64,000 bases of DNA, taken from contig NZ_AXAU01000004.1 of NCBI RefSeq assembly GCF_000472965.1, forward strand, positions 75,414-139,413. Reading direction: 5' to 3'. This document shows, piece after piece, positions 9,693 to 18,611 of the stretch. The stretch comes from Bradyrhizobium murdochi (lineage in GTDB: Bacteria > Pseudomonadota > Alphaproteobacteria > Rhizobiales > Xanthobacteraceae). Both the position numbers and the translations under genes were made by a program. Numbering within the stretch: the first letter of the stretch is position 1; each line of letters starts with the position of its first letter. The notes below the pieces were generated by a model. That model was not told the DNA's origin and ran no database searches. It saw only the letters and a list, made by a program, of their open reading frames with translations.

Positions 9693-10913
9693 TCAGCATT
9701 CCTTGGGATCGACGAGGCCATCGCTGCGGCCCACGATCTCATAGTTCCCGCCTTTGGCAACAGCGGTATACATCTTCATCTTGCAGTGCCGCTTGCCCGG
9801 CACCATCTCGGCCGGTCCGCCCGGGCCTTCCGCGATCTTGGCGTGATCGAGCGCCGCGGCCACCGCATCGCGGTCGATCTTGCCGGCTTCCTTGACCGCC
9901 GCTTCCCACAGCTTCAGCCCGCGATAGGTGCCGGTCGCCGCGCTGCCGGCGGCGAACAGGAAGTTGCCGGGGAAATCCTTCTCGTAGGCCGCCTGAATCT
10001 TGGCGCTGACCGGATCGTCCTTGGTCAGCGCCTTGAAGTAGTCGAGACAGCTCGCAAGCCCCTCGATCTCGGCGGCTTGATTGATGTTGAGCGTATTCTC
10101 GTCATAGTACACGCAAGCCAGCCGCCCCCCATTTTTCAGGAAGCCAGCCTCGTAGAGCTGCTTGAAGAACGGACCGACACCGGGAGGGATTACGGTATTG
10201 AAGACCACGTCCACCTTGTTCGAGATAATGCGATTTACGGTGGCTGAGAAATCGACCTGGTCGAGCGGGTAGTATTCCTCGAACACGACCTCGCCACCGC
10301 TGGATTCGATGACCTTGCGAGCATAGACGTTGAGCGTGTGCGGCCAGACATAATTGGCGCTCGGCAGCGCGAACTTCTTGCCGCCGTTCTTGATCAGCCA
10401 GGGAATGAACTCGTCGCATTGCTGCGCCGGGGTCGGTCCGGTGCAGAACAGATTGGGCGTGCACTCCTTGCCTTCGTAGAGCTGCGGATAGATGTAGAGC
10501 GTCTTGCCGCGCGCCACGATCGGATCCTTGATCGCATTGCGCATCGAAGAGGTGATGCCGCCCAGCACCATGTCGACCTTGTCGCGCTGGACCAGCTTGC
10601 GAACGTTGCCGACGGCGACCGATTCGTTGGAGGCGGTGTCCTCGATGTAGAGCTCGAGCGGACGGCCGAGCAGGCCGCCGGCAGCGTTGATCTGCTTGAT
10701 GACCATCTTGGCGACATTGGCGTCAGCATTGCCGGCATAAGCGATCGGGCCGGTCAGGTCGGTTGCGATACCGACCTTGATCGGGCCTTCGGCGGCATTC
10801 GCCCAGTTTGGCCTGACCACCCAGCTACCGGCTCCGGTCGCAATCGCGCCAGTCGTGAAAGCAAAGCCGCTGAGGAAACGACGGCGCGTCAATTCAAGGC
10901 GATCAGCAAACAT
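9693..10913 (-). CDS. Periplasmic substrate-binding protein of the amide/urea-type importer (UrtA/AmiC fold), Tat signal
   Basis: 406 aa from the ATG at 10913. The N-terminus MFADRLELTRRRFLSGFAF carries the twin-arginine motif RRRFLS and a hydrophobic stretch ending in ANA before AEGPIKVG, so export in folded form by Tat is expected. The mature part is a type I periplasmic-binding fold: PIKVGIATDLTGPIAYAG, YIEDTASNESVAVGNVRKLV, then YIYPQLYEGKECTPNLFCTG and TPAQQ. The YPxxYEG plus TGxxPxQQ pattern resembles urea (UrtA), formamide (FmdD) and amide (AmiC) binders rather than leucine binders. It lies between the two permease genes, 4 bases after LivH-like and 7 before LivM-like. Confidence 0.9.
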   Translation of the reverse strand: MFADRLELTRRRFLSGFAFTTGAIATGAGSWVVRPNWANAAEGPIKVGIATDLTGPIAYAGNADANVAKMVIKQINAAGGLLGRPLELYIEDTASNESVAVGNVRKLVQRDKVDMVLGGITSSMRNAIKDPIVARGKTLYIYPQLYEGKECTPNLFCTGPTPAQQCDEFIPWLIKNGGKKFALPSANYVWPHTLNVYARKVIESSGGEVVFEEYYPLDQVDFSATVNRIISNKVDVVFNTVIPPGVGPFFKQLYEAGFLKNGGRLACVYYDENTLNINQAAEIEGLASCLDYFKALTKDDPVSAKIQAAYEKDFPGNFLFAAGSAATGTYRGLKLWEAAVKEAGKIDRDAVAAALDHAKIAEGPGGPAEMVPGKRHCKMKMYTAVAKGGNYEIVGRSDGLVDPKEC

Positions 10914-10917
10914 GAGA

Positions 10918-11775
10918 CTAAACCCCTTTTCCCGCGATGAGGCCTTGCGGCCGGAATTTGATGAAGACGATGGCGAGTACGAAGACGAGGACGTCGGCGA
11001 CCACGGGCGCCATGACCCAGGGCAGCGCGGCACTGAGCGTTCCGATCACGCCGGCTCCGGCAACCGGCCCGATAAACGATCCGACACCGCCGACCATGAC
11101 CGCGACAAAGCCCTGAATCAGGAAGCGGATGCCGAGGTCGGCGAACAGGCTGAACACGGGCACGATCAACGCGCCGGCCAGCCCCGCCAGCGCGGCTCCG
11201 AAGGCAAAGGTGGTGCCATAGATCAAGGGCGTGGAAATTCCCGACGCCCGCGCCAGAGCGGGATTCTCCAGCGTGGCGCGCACGCGAAGGCCGAAGCTGG
11301 TCCGCGACAGCAACAGATAGCAGCCCGCCATCACCAGCAGCGTGATGACGATGATCGTGAATCGCCACGCCGAGATGTGCATCGTGCCGATATCGATCGA
11401 TCCGCCGATCGGCTCCGGCACCGTCAGGTAGAAGCCGCCGATCAGGCCGCGCACGCTCTCACGGACGATCAGGCCGAGCGCGTAGGTGCCCAGCATCGCC
11501 ACGATGGGCGCGGCGTAGAAACGCCGAATGATCAGCGCCTCCAGCACGAAGCCGAGGCCGCCGACGATGAACGGCGCAGCCACCATGCCGGCCCAGATCG
11601 GGATCCCGTGGCTATACGCCAGATAGGTGACGTATGCGCCGAGCAGGACAAACTCGCCCTGCGCGAAGTTGAATATCCCCATCATGCTGGCGATGATCCC
11701 GAGCCCGAGCACGACCAGCACGATGATCGCGCCAAAGCTCAGGATCTCGAACGCCGCAACGAAGGTGCTAGCCAT
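10918..11775 (-). CDS. ABC importer permease, LivH/UrtB-like
   Basis: Inner-membrane permease of the importer. 285 aa, MASTFVAAFEILSFGAIIVL then GIIASMMGIFNFAQGEFVLLG, the LivH/UrtB hallmark in which MGIFNFAQGEF matches the usual GVINFAHGE. About eight hydrophobic segments follow, with the ATPase-contacting loop RATLENPALARASGISTPLIYG near residue 175. The first gene after the amidase (36 bases) and 4 bases before the binding-protein gene, so the order is amidase, LivH, binding protein, LivM, LivG, LivF on one transcript. Confidence 0.92.
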   Translation of the reverse strand: MASTFVAAFEILSFGAIIVLVVLGLGIIASMMGIFNFAQGEFVLLGAYVTYLAYSHGIPIWAGMVAAPFIVGGLGFVLEALIIRRFYAAPIVAMLGTYALGLIVRESVRGLIGGFYLTVPEPIGGSIDIGTMHISAWRFTIIVITLLVMAGCYLLLSRTSFGLRVRATLENPALARASGISTPLIYGTTFAFGAALAGLAGALIVPVFSLFADLGIRFLIQGFVAVMVGGVGSFIGPVAGAGVIGTLSAALPWVMAPVVADVLVFVLAIVFIKFRPQGLIAGKGV

Positions 11776-11811
11776 GCCTTGCGATCCGACCGGTCCGCGA
11801 CAAAACGGCGC

Positions 11812-13326
11812 TCACATTTTCTTCCAATCGCCGATTTGCTCGAAGGCGTGCGCGGCGCGATAGATCGTGGATTCCTCGAACATCCGGCCGACCAGCATCA
11901 AGCCCACCGGAAGACCGTCCACCATGCCGCAGGGCAACGACATTGCGGGATGATGGGTGATGTCGAATGGCGCTGTGTTGGCAATCATCTCGAGCGCCCG
12001 CGCCACGTAATCCTCGCGGCTGGCATTGGCCGGCGGCAGCGGCGTCGCCTTCATCGGCGTCGTTGGCAGAAGCAGCAGATCGTATTCCTTGAAGGCCTTG
12101 TCGTAGGCAGCGGTCAGCCGCCTGGAGATATTGAGCGCCTTGCCATAGTAGCGCGGGCCGAAATTGTTGTTGATGTAGGTGCCGAGCAGCAGGAACAGCT
12201 TCGTGGTCTCCGACAGCGAGTCGGCTTGCCGGCGCCAGCCGCGATGGAAATCCATCAGCGACGTCGAATAGAGATCGCCACGGCTCAGCCCGTAGCCGTC
12301 GCCATACATCATCGTCTGCGTCATGCCTTCGGTGCCGATCGGCGTCCATATTGCAGGACCGGTCAGATGCATCGGGATCGAGACCGTCTCGACCGAGGCA
12401 CCGAGATCGCGGAAGCGCTTGGCCGCTTCGCGCACGCTCTCATTCACCGCAGCCTCCGCCATTGGCTGCTCGAAACCTTCCTTGAGTATGCCGATCCTCA
12501 TCCCTTTGACGCCGCCACCGAGTGCCTTGGTATACTCCTCAACCTTCGGCGTCTTGATGCGCGGATCGTAGCCGTCGTCGCCGGCGATCACCTCCAGCAA
12601 CAACGCGTTGTCGGCCACCGTTGCCGTCATCGGTCCGGTATGGTCGACGAAAATTTCGATCGGCATGATACCGGTGTACGGAACCAGTCCCCAGGTCGGC
12701 TTCATCCCGTATGTGCCGCAGAACGAGGACGGCATCCGGATTGAACCGCCCTGGTCACCGCCTATCGCCATGTCGACCTCGCCAAGCGCAACGACGACGC
12801 CGCTGCCCGACGACGAGCCGCCGGCCGAATAGCCCATCTTGTGCGGATTGTGCACAGGTCCCACCGCGTTGGTGTGGCTGCCGCCGGACATGCAGAAGGA
12901 TTCGCAGTGAACCTTGCCGGCGATTTCGGCGCCCGCGTCCAGCATCCGCGTGACGATGGTGGCATCGAAATCGGGCACGTAGCCTTCCAGCGTGGCCGAT
13001 CCGTTCATCATGGGCACGCCGGCCAACATGATGTTGTCCTTCAGCGCGACCGTCTTGCCCTTGAGCTTGCCGGAGCTGGCGCCCTTCACGGTCGACTTGC
13101 GATACCAGGCGTTGCGCGGGTTCTCCTCCGGCAAGGGGCGGTAGCCGGGGGTGCGCGGATACTTCACTTCCGGCAGTTCGTCCGGCATCGCTGCGACGAG
13201 ATTGTAGGCATCGATCGAACCTTGCATCAGACTGCGGAACGAAGCGACGTCCTCGTCGGTGAGTGACAGGCCGCATTGTTTGGCGACGGCGTGAAGTTGC
13301 GTTGGTGTTGGAAGGACGACTGACAC
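11812..13326 (-). CDS. Amidase of the amidase-signature family
   Basis: Hydrolyses a carboxylic amide to acid and ammonia. 504 aa from a GTG at 13326 with AGGAG 7 bases upstream. The catalytic triad of the family is complete: Lys96 (TVALKDNIM), the cis-Ser near 171 (GYSAGGSSSGSG) and nucleophile Ser195 (GGDQGGSIRMPS). The run EVDMAIGGDQGGSIR and KPTWGLVPYTGIMPIE with DHTGPMT resembles nitrile-pathway, enantioselective amidases of Rhodococcus more than GatA. A helical N-terminal extension of about 75 residues precedes the signature, also as in those enzymes. As the first gene of the transporter operon it predicts that the importer brings in amides; no nitrile hydratase is present in the window. 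Confidence 0.93.
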   Translation of the reverse strand: MSVVLPTPTQLHAVAKQCGLSLTDEDVASFRSLMQGSIDAYNLVAAMPDELPEVKYPRTPGYRPLPEENPRNAWYRKSTVKGASSGKLKGKTVALKDNIMLAGVPMMNGSATLEGYVPDFDATIVTRMLDAGAEIAGKVHCESFCMSGGSHTNAVGPVHNPHKMGYSAGGSSSGSGVVVALGEVDMAIGGDQGGSIRMPSSFCGTYGMKPTWGLVPYTGIMPIEIFVDHTGPMTATVADNALLLEVIAGDDGYDPRIKTPKVEEYTKALGGGVKGMRIGILKEGFEQPMAEAAVNESVREAAKRFRDLGASVETVSIPMHLTGPAIWTPIGTEGMTQTMMYGDGYGLSRGDLYSTSLMDFHRGWRRQADSLSETTKLFLLLGTYINNNFGPRYYGKALNISRRLTAAYDKAFKEYDLLLLPTTPMKATPLPPANASREDYVARALEMIANTAPFDITHHPAMSLPCGMVDGLPVGLMLVGRMFEESTIYRAAHAFEQIGDWKKM

Positions 13327-13418
13327 GACGCTCTCCTGAAGCTTTTTGATCCCTGGGCGTGCAGCCGGCGGCCCGCTTATCCCGCGCGAACCGTGGCCTT
13401 TGCGCGGGTATTCAAAAC

Positions 13419-13431
13419 GGAAATATTTTCC
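13419..13431. promoter_or_regulatory. Palindromic operator-like site in the amidase promoter
   Basis: GGAAATATTTTCC is a near-perfect palindrome 93 bases before the amidase start. On the minus strand it lies between TTGAAA and TTGAAT, spaced 17 bases like a -35/-10 pair, so a bound repressor would block polymerase. The minus-strand core GGAAAATATT recurs exactly at 14751-14760 in front of the divergent MarR gene. Regulation by that MarR protein is inferred. Confidence 0.5.
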
Positions 13432-13481
13432 TTTTCAAGCATTATTTCGGATTTCGACTGAAGAAGATTGTTCCGTCGTTG

Positions 13482-14666
13482 CTAGATTGCCTTGATCACC
13501 TTGAAGTCGAGGCCATCGGCCTCGGCGAGATACATCTGCATCCGAACACGACCATCACGGACGATCACCGGTCCGCGCGCGCCGCTATAAACGACATTGC
13601 GCCCGGCCGCGAACAAGGGCCCCATCGCCAGCGTGCCGGCCTGGTTGGCCGCGGCTTCAAGAAAGCGCAACCCTTCATAGTTGGATTGACCGAGAGAGCC
13701 GATCGGCGGGGCATTTGGACCGAACATCGCGCGATAGCCGCCCATGAATTCGTCATTGGCGCGCGAGCCGACACAGGGGAAGTAGCCGGACGCGCAGAAC
13801 AGGTTCTCGCTGTTGTCGGCGCCGATGCCGAGCAACACGGTTTCGTCCATCGCTCCGGCGAACCGCAGCATGGTGGCGGCGAACCCGGCTTCGCCGAAGG
13901 CGCGATTGAAGGTGATGCTGTCGGTTCCGATCAGGGAGATCAGCACAACGTCGGGCCGCGCGGCGCGGATGCGCGCCAGGTGCGGTTCGTGATTGTCCTC
14001 ACCGAGCGGGACGAACTCCTCGCCGACAACGTGGCCGCCGGCTTCCTTGATGTACCGCTTCACCGCGCGATGCGACTGCCAGGGCCAGACATAGTCGCTG
14101 CCTATCAGATACCAGCGCGCGGCCTTCTTGACCTCGCTGAGCCAATGGATCGACGGTCGGATCTGCCAGCGCGGCGTCTCGCCGATCGCCATCACGCCTG
14201 GCGTCTGTTCGCCGCCTTCGTAAACGGGGGTGTAGACATAGGGCACGCGGCCACGTGTAATCTTGCGCAGAGCCACGCGGACCGCACTGGTGTGCAAGCC
14301 AACGATGAGATCGACTTCGTCGAACCCGATTGCCTGCTCGGCGCGACGCAGGACGTCGTCGAGCGGCCCGCCTGCATCATAGATCGAAAGCTCGATCTCG
14401 CGTCCAAGGATACCGCCGCGCTTGTTGATCTCCGCGACCGCAAGCTGCGCACTGCTCGTGGCGGATGGGCCCCAGACCCCGGGAGAGCCGGTGCAGCATA
14501 TGAAGCCCCCGATCCGAAGCCTGCTCCCGGCGCCGCGCCGCCTGAAGAAGGCATGATCGTCCGGCGACAAGGCGCGATCATCCGCCGCCGCCGACAGGTT
14601 TCGAAACAGCAACTGCGGCGGAAACGTAGGGCCGCCGGAAGCCGGGAAGTTTACCGTCGAACGCAC
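13482..14666 (-). CDS. AmiC/UrtA-like binding protein without a visible signal peptide
   Basis: A type I periplasmic-binding fold protein of the amide/urea branch: IGGFICCTGSPGVWGPSA, LAVAEINKRGGILGREIEL, VGLHTSAVRVALRKIT, PYVYTPVYEGGEQTPGV and YVWPWQSHRAVKRYI. The start is uncertain. I place it at a GTG (14666) with GGAG five bases upstream, giving about 394 aa; the frame is open further up without a plausible start. The region before the fold, VRSTVNFPASGGPTFPP and onward to FFRRRGAGSRLRIG, has no hydrophobic export signal. In Pseudomonas AmiC such a cytoplasmic protein senses amides and controls the antiterminator AmiR; no AmiR-like gene is visible here. It is separated from the amidase by 155 bases holding its own promoter-like region. 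Confidence 0.75.
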   Translation of the reverse strand: MRSTVNFPASGGPTFPPQLLFRNLSAAADDRALSPDDHAFFRRRGAGSRLRIGGFICCTGSPGVWGPSATSSAQLAVAEINKRGGILGREIELSIYDAGGPLDDVLRRAEQAIGFDEVDLIVGLHTSAVRVALRKITRGRVPYVYTPVYEGGEQTPGVMAIGETPRWQIRPSIHWLSEVKKAARWYLIGSDYVWPWQSHRAVKRYIKEAGGHVVGEEFVPLGEDNHEPHLARIRAARPDVVLISLIGTDSITFNRAFGEAGFAATMLRFAGAMDETVLLGIGADNSENLFCASGYFPCVGSRANDEFMGGYRAMFGPNAPPIGSLGQSNYEGLRFLEAAANQAGTLAMGPLFAAGRNVVYSGARGPVIVRDGRVRMQMYLAEADGLDFKVIKAI

Positions 14667-14750
14667 GCCAACTCCTGTCTGGCACCAGACCAAAACACAT
14701 CCCGGGGCGGCCGCGGCATCCGCCCTTCTTGGTTGGAGAAATACCTTATT

Positions 14751-14771
14751 GGAAAATATTGAATATTCAAC
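14751..14771. promoter_or_regulatory. AT-rich operator/promoter region between the AmiC-like and MarR genes
   Basis: In this GC-rich setting 14740-14790 is markedly AT-rich. It contains GGAAAATATT (14751-14760), identical to the core upstream of the amidase, running into the perfect 12-base palindrome TTGAATATTCAA (14759-14770). It lies between divergent genes, the usual place for a MarR autoregulatory site that also controls its neighbour. Confidence 0.55.
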
Positions 14772-14845
14772 AATTGAAGTGCATATAGAAACAGCACTCG
14801 CTGCCGGACATTCACTCACATTCGGATCAAGACGAAGTTTCAGCC

Positions 14846-15289
14846 GTGGCCAAACCGCCCAAAGACAATTCCCCCATCACAGAACACCTCGCTTATTTGC
14901 TCGCGCAAGCCAACCGGGAGATCAACCGGCAGTTGGAAATGCGCTTGAGCAAGGAAGGCGTGCCTGTCGAGCAATGGCGCATCCTTAAAGTTCTGTCCGA
15001 CGGCAACGGCCATTCGATGGGCGAGCTTGCGGACGCGGTGCTTCTCAACCATCCCACACTGACCAAGATGGTTGACCGCATGGTGTCGGACGCGCTGGTC
15101 TACCGCGTTCAGGACCCCAAGGACCGCCGCAAGGTCCTGATGTTCGTGTCCGACCGGGGCAAGGCACTGAGCAAGCGGCTGAACTCGCTGGCGGTGAGCC
15201 AGGAAGAGCACATCGTCGAGAGCTATGGCGACAAATCGACCAACGAGCTGAAACGGCTCCTGGAAAGCTTGATCGACAGTTCGAACTGA
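14846..15289 (+). CDS. MarR-family transcriptional regulator of the amide cluster
   Basis: 147 aa from a GTG at 14846. Winged-helix core: EQWRILKVLSDGNGHSMGEL, then the recognition-helix segment LNHPTLTKMVDRMV and the wing DPKDRRKVLMFVSDRGKAL with the signature DxRR. Helices at both ends form the dimer interface. Divergent from the AmiC-like gene over an AT-rich palindromic region; the same core motif is present ahead of the amidase. It probably represses the cluster and responds to a small-molecule ligand, but the ligand cannot be read from sequence. Confidence 0.85.
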   Translation: MAKPPKDNSPITEHLAYLLAQANREINRQLEMRLSKEGVPVEQWRILKVLSDGNGHSMGELADAVLLNHPTLTKMVDRMVSDALVYRVQDPKDRRKVLMFVSDRGKALSKRLNSLAVSQEEHIVESYGDKSTNELKRLLESLIDSSN

Positions 15290-15392
15290 GCAAGCGAAGC
15301 GCGACCGACACCGCGCCCCTGTCGGCAGGTTCTGCGGCACGCGGGACCTGACTCTTGCCGGAAAGATATTGGACGTTGCGGCGACAAAGGCT

Positions 15393-15421
15393 CACACGCG
15401 CGGACATTCGCCGCGGGTGTG
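15393..15421. terminator. GC-rich hairpin between convergent marR and secA
   Basis: CACACGCGCGG and CCGCGGGTGTG pair in 10 of 11 positions around a 7-base loop. It lies between the ends of two convergent genes (15289 on plus, 15429 on minus), where a bidirectional terminator is expected. Confidence 0.5.
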
Positions 15422-15428
15422 CGCGATG

Positions 15429-18266
15429 TCAGGCGTACTTGCCGTGGCAGTGCTTGTACTTCTTGCCGCTTCCGCAGGGACAATCCTCGTTGCGGCCGAC
15501 CTTGCCCCAGCTTGCGGGGTTTTTCGGATCGCGATCGGCGGCCGGAGCCTGGGGCACCAGCGAGGCGTGGGCAAAGGCCATCTCGTCTTCGCCGGTATTG
15601 GGATCGAACTTGTGCGCTTCCATCGCCGGCAGCACCGGCTGCTGCTCTTCCGGCGGCACGATCTCGACGCGCATCAATTGCGCCGTCACCGCCTCGCGCA
15701 GATGCGCGGTCATTGCCTCATACAGGCCGAAGGCTTCCGATTTGTATTCCTGCAAGGGATCGCGCTGGCCATAGCCGCGCAGACCGATCACCTGACGCAG
15801 ATGATCGAGCATGATCAGGTGCTCGCGCCAGAGGTGGTCAAGCGTCTGCAAGAGGATGGTTTTCTCGACGTAGCGCATCACGTCGGGACCCCATTGCGCG
15901 ACCTTGGCCGCCATGTGCTCGTCGACGCGCTGCTCGATCCGCGTCAGCAGTTCCTCGTCCGCAATGCCTTCTTCCTTGGCCCATTCGTCGACCGGCAGGT
16001 CGATGTCGAGCACGCGCTTCAATTCATCCTTGAGGCCGGCGACATCCCACTGCTCGGCATAGGCATGCTCGGGCACGTGCTTGGTGACGATGTCGTCGAT
16101 GAAGTCGTGACGCATATCCGTGACCATTTCGGCCACGCTGTCGCTCCTCATCAGTTCGACGCGCTGGTCGAAGATCACCTTGCGCTGATCGTTCTGGACG
16201 TTGTCGAACTTGAGCAGGTTCTTGCGGATATCGAAGTTGCGCGCCTCGACCTTCTGCTGCGCCTTCTCCAGCGCCTTGTTGATCCACGGATGGATGATGG
16301 CCTCGCCTTCCTTCAGGCCAAGCCGCTGCAGCATGGTGTCGAGCCGGTCGGAGCCGAAGATCCGCATCAGGTCGTCTTCCAGCGACAGGAAGAATTTCGA
16401 CCGCCCGGGGTCGCCCTGACGGCCGGAGCGGCCGCGGAGCTGGTTGTCGATGCGCCGGGACTCATGGCGCTCCGAGCCAATGATGTAGAGCCCGCCGGGC
16501 CTGGTCACGGTCTTGGCCGCCTTTGAGCCCTTGGCAGGTTCGAGCTCCACCACTTCCTCGGCCTTCAGCACGATCTCGCGGAAGCGCTCGATGTCGGCCT
16601 TGATCTGTTCGATCTTCTTGGCCTTCTCGGCCTCGTCGGTGATGTCAGCGGTCTCCTGAAGGATCCGCATCTCGAGCGAGCCGCCGAGCTTGATGTCGGT
16701 ACCGCGGCCGGCCATGTTGGTCGCGATCGTGATCGCGCCGGGCACGCCGGCCTCGGCGACGATATAGGCTTCCTGCTCGTGGAAGCGCGCGTTCAGCACC
16801 GCAAACAGCTTTGCCGGCTTGCCGGCGCGCGCCGCGGCATAGAGCTTCTCCAGCGCAGCGTCGTTGCCGAAATCGATCTGCTTGTAGCCGTGCTTCTTCA
16901 GATAGTCGGCCAGCACCTCCGATTTTTCGATCGAGGCGGTGCCGACCAGCACCGGCTGCAGCCGCGCATTGGCGCGCTCGATCTCGGCCAGGATGGCGGC
17001 GTATTTCTCGGTCTGGGTGCGGTAGACCTCGTCGTCCTCGTCGAGACGCGCCACCGGCAGGTTGGTCGGGATTTCCACGACTTCGAGCTTGTAGATGTCG
17101 AACAATTCGTCGGCTTCGGTCGCGGCCGTACCGGTCATGCCCGCCAGCTTTTCGTACATCCGGAAATAGTTCTGGAAGGTGATCGAGGCCAGCGTCTGGT
17201 TTTCCGGCTGGACCTGAACGTGTTCCTTGGCTTCCAGCGCCTGGTGTAGGCCTTCCGAATAGCGCCGTCCCGGCATCATGCGGCCGGTGAACTCGTCGAT
17301 GATAATGACTTCGCCGTCGCGGACGATGTAGTCCTTGTCGCGGGTGAACAGCGAATGCGCCCGCAGCGCCTGGTTGATGTGGTGCACGACCGAGACGTTC
17401 TCGACGTCGTAGAGCGACTCGCCCTTGAGCTGGCCGGCGTCGCGCAGCAGCGTCTCGATCTTCTCCATGCCGGCTTCAGTCAGCGTCACCGTGCGTTGCT
17501 TCTCGTCGACCTCGAAATCGGTCTTGTCGAGCTTCGGGAAGAAGGTATCGATGGTGTTGTAGAAATCCGAGCGGTCGTCGAGCGGGCCGGAGATAATCAG
17601 CGGCGTGCGCGCCTCGTCGATCAGGATCGAGTCGACTTCGTCGACAATGGCGTAGAAATGGCCGCGCTGGACCATGTCGTCCAGCCGGTACTTCATGTTG
17701 TCGCGCAGATAATCGAAACCGTATTCGTTGTTGGTGCCATAGGTGATGTCGCGCGAATAGGCTTCCTTGCGCTCGCCATCATCGAGACCGTGGACAATGA
17801 CGCCGACGGTCAGGCCGAGGAAATTGTAGATCTGGCCCATCCATTCGCTATCGCGGCGGGCGAGATAGTCGTTGACGGTGACGACGTGGACGCCCCGGCC
17901 GGCCAGTGCGTTGAGATAGACCGCGAGCGTGGCCACCAGCGTCTTGCCTTCGCCGGTCTTCATCTCGGCGATGTCGCCCTCGTGCAGCACAATGCCGCCG
18001 ATCAACTGGACGTCGAAATGCCGCTGGCCGAGGGTGCGCTTGGCGGCCTCGCGGACGGTGGCGAAGGCTGGAACCAGAATGTCGTCGAGCGTCTTGCCGT
18101 CGGCGAGCTGCTGGCGGAATTCGGCGGTGCGGGCTTTCAGCGCCTCATCGGAGAGTTTCTCGAGCTCGGGCTCAAGCGCGTTGATGGCGTTGACGCGGGA
18201 TTGGTATCCCTTCACCCGCCGGTCGTTGGCGGAGCCGAAAAACTTGCGGGCGAGCGCGCCGATCAT
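15429..18266 (-). CDS. secA: Preprotein translocase ATPase SecA
   Basis: Motor of Sec-dependent export, working with SecYEG at the inner membrane. 945 aa, a full-length SecA. Walker [10 protein letters not shown] is at residues 102-110, Walker [17 protein letters not shown] near 210, the nucleotide-binding [13 protein letters not shown] near 500 and the arginine-rich [18 protein letters not shown] near 590. The C-terminus has the zinc-binding tail [15 protein letters not shown] that contacts SecB, preceded by an Ala/Pro linker. Start ATG at 18266 ([17 protein letters not shown]). Transcribed away from the parvulin gene. Confidence 0.98.
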   Translation of the reverse strand: MIGALARKFFGSANDRRVKGYQSRVNAINALEPELEKLSDEALKARTAEFRQQLADGKTLDDILVPAFATVREAAKRTLGQRHFDVQLIGGIVLHEGDIAEMKTGEGKTLVATLAVYLNALAGRGVHVVTVNDYLARRDSEWMGQIYNFLGLTVGVIVHGLDDGERKEAYSRDITYGTNNEYGFDYLRDNMKYRLDDMVQRGHFYAIVDEVDSILIDEARTPLIISGPLDDRSDFYNTIDTFFPKLDKTDFEVDEKQRTVTLTEAGMEKIETLLRDAGQLKGESLYDVENVSVVHHINQALRAHSLFTRDKDYIVRDGEVIIIDEFTGRMMPGRRYSEGLHQALEAKEHVQVQPENQTLASITFQNYFRMYEKLAGMTGTAATEADELFDIYKLEVVEIPTNLPVARLDEDDEVYRTQTEKYAAILAEIERANARLQPVLVGTASIEKSEVLADYLKKHGYKQIDFGNDAALEKLYAAARAGKPAKLFAVLNARFHEQEAYIVAEAGVPGAITIATNMAGRGTDIKLGGSLEMRILQETADITDEAEKAKKIEQIKADIERFREIVLKAEEVVELEPAKGSKAAKTVTRPGGLYIIGSERHESRRIDNQLRGRSGRQGDPGRSKFFLSLEDDLMRIFGSDRLDTMLQRLGLKEGEAIIHPWINKALEKAQQKVEARNFDIRKNLLKFDNVQNDQRKVIFDQRVELMRSDSVAEMVTDMRHDFIDDIVTKHVPEHAYAEQWDVAGLKDELKRVLDIDLPVDEWAKEEGIADEELLTRIEQRVDEHMAAKVAQWGPDVMRYVEKTILLQTLDHLWREHLIMLDHLRQVIGLRGYGQRDPLQEYKSEAFGLYEAMTAHLREAVTAQLMRVEIVPPEEQQPVLPAMEAHKFDPNTGEDEMAFAHASLVPQAPAADRDPKNPASWGKVGRNEDCPCGSGKKYKHCHGKYA

Positions 18267-18611
18267 GCCAATTCCTGCCTTTGCCGTTACTTGCGTTGCA
18301 AGCCGTGATGGACCACCAAATTGCCTATCAACTCACCGTGACGCACGGCGGCAAATACCCCGTTCCGGGGCGTCATCCGCCTAATGAGTGGGAATTAAGC
18401 AATCCAAGGTTCAACGGCAAAAAACGCAGCAAAATAAGCGCTATCGCCGCTGTACGATCCGGCACAGATATGGCCGGGTTCGGGCCTTGTCAACGTGGGT
18501 CCATATGTCAAGGAATTCATCATTTTGACAGACTTTTCGCGTTGCCAAGGCCGCATGATTGGGCGAGTGTCCCGCCGCCTTTGGCGCCCCTCTTCAAGAC
18601 AAGGATTTTCC
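18267..18611. other. Intergenic region between divergent secA and the parvulin gene
   Basis: 345 bases with no convincing reading frame. It must hold the promoters of both divergent genes. AT-richer stretches occur at 18395-18450. I see no clear palindrome or riboswitch fold; in-frame readings of the isomerase back to 18495 lack a signal-like start and are probably not translated. Confidence 0.4.

Noticed and set aside
11812..13326. GatA (glutamyl-tRNA amidotransferase subunit A)
   Set aside because: The EVDMAIGGDQGGSIR and nitrile-type flanks, the N-terminal extension and the transporter context fit a catabolic amidase.
15429..18266. Second SecA or accessory SecA2
   Set aside because: Length, C-terminal zinc tail and genomic place match housekeeping SecA; only one copy is in the window.
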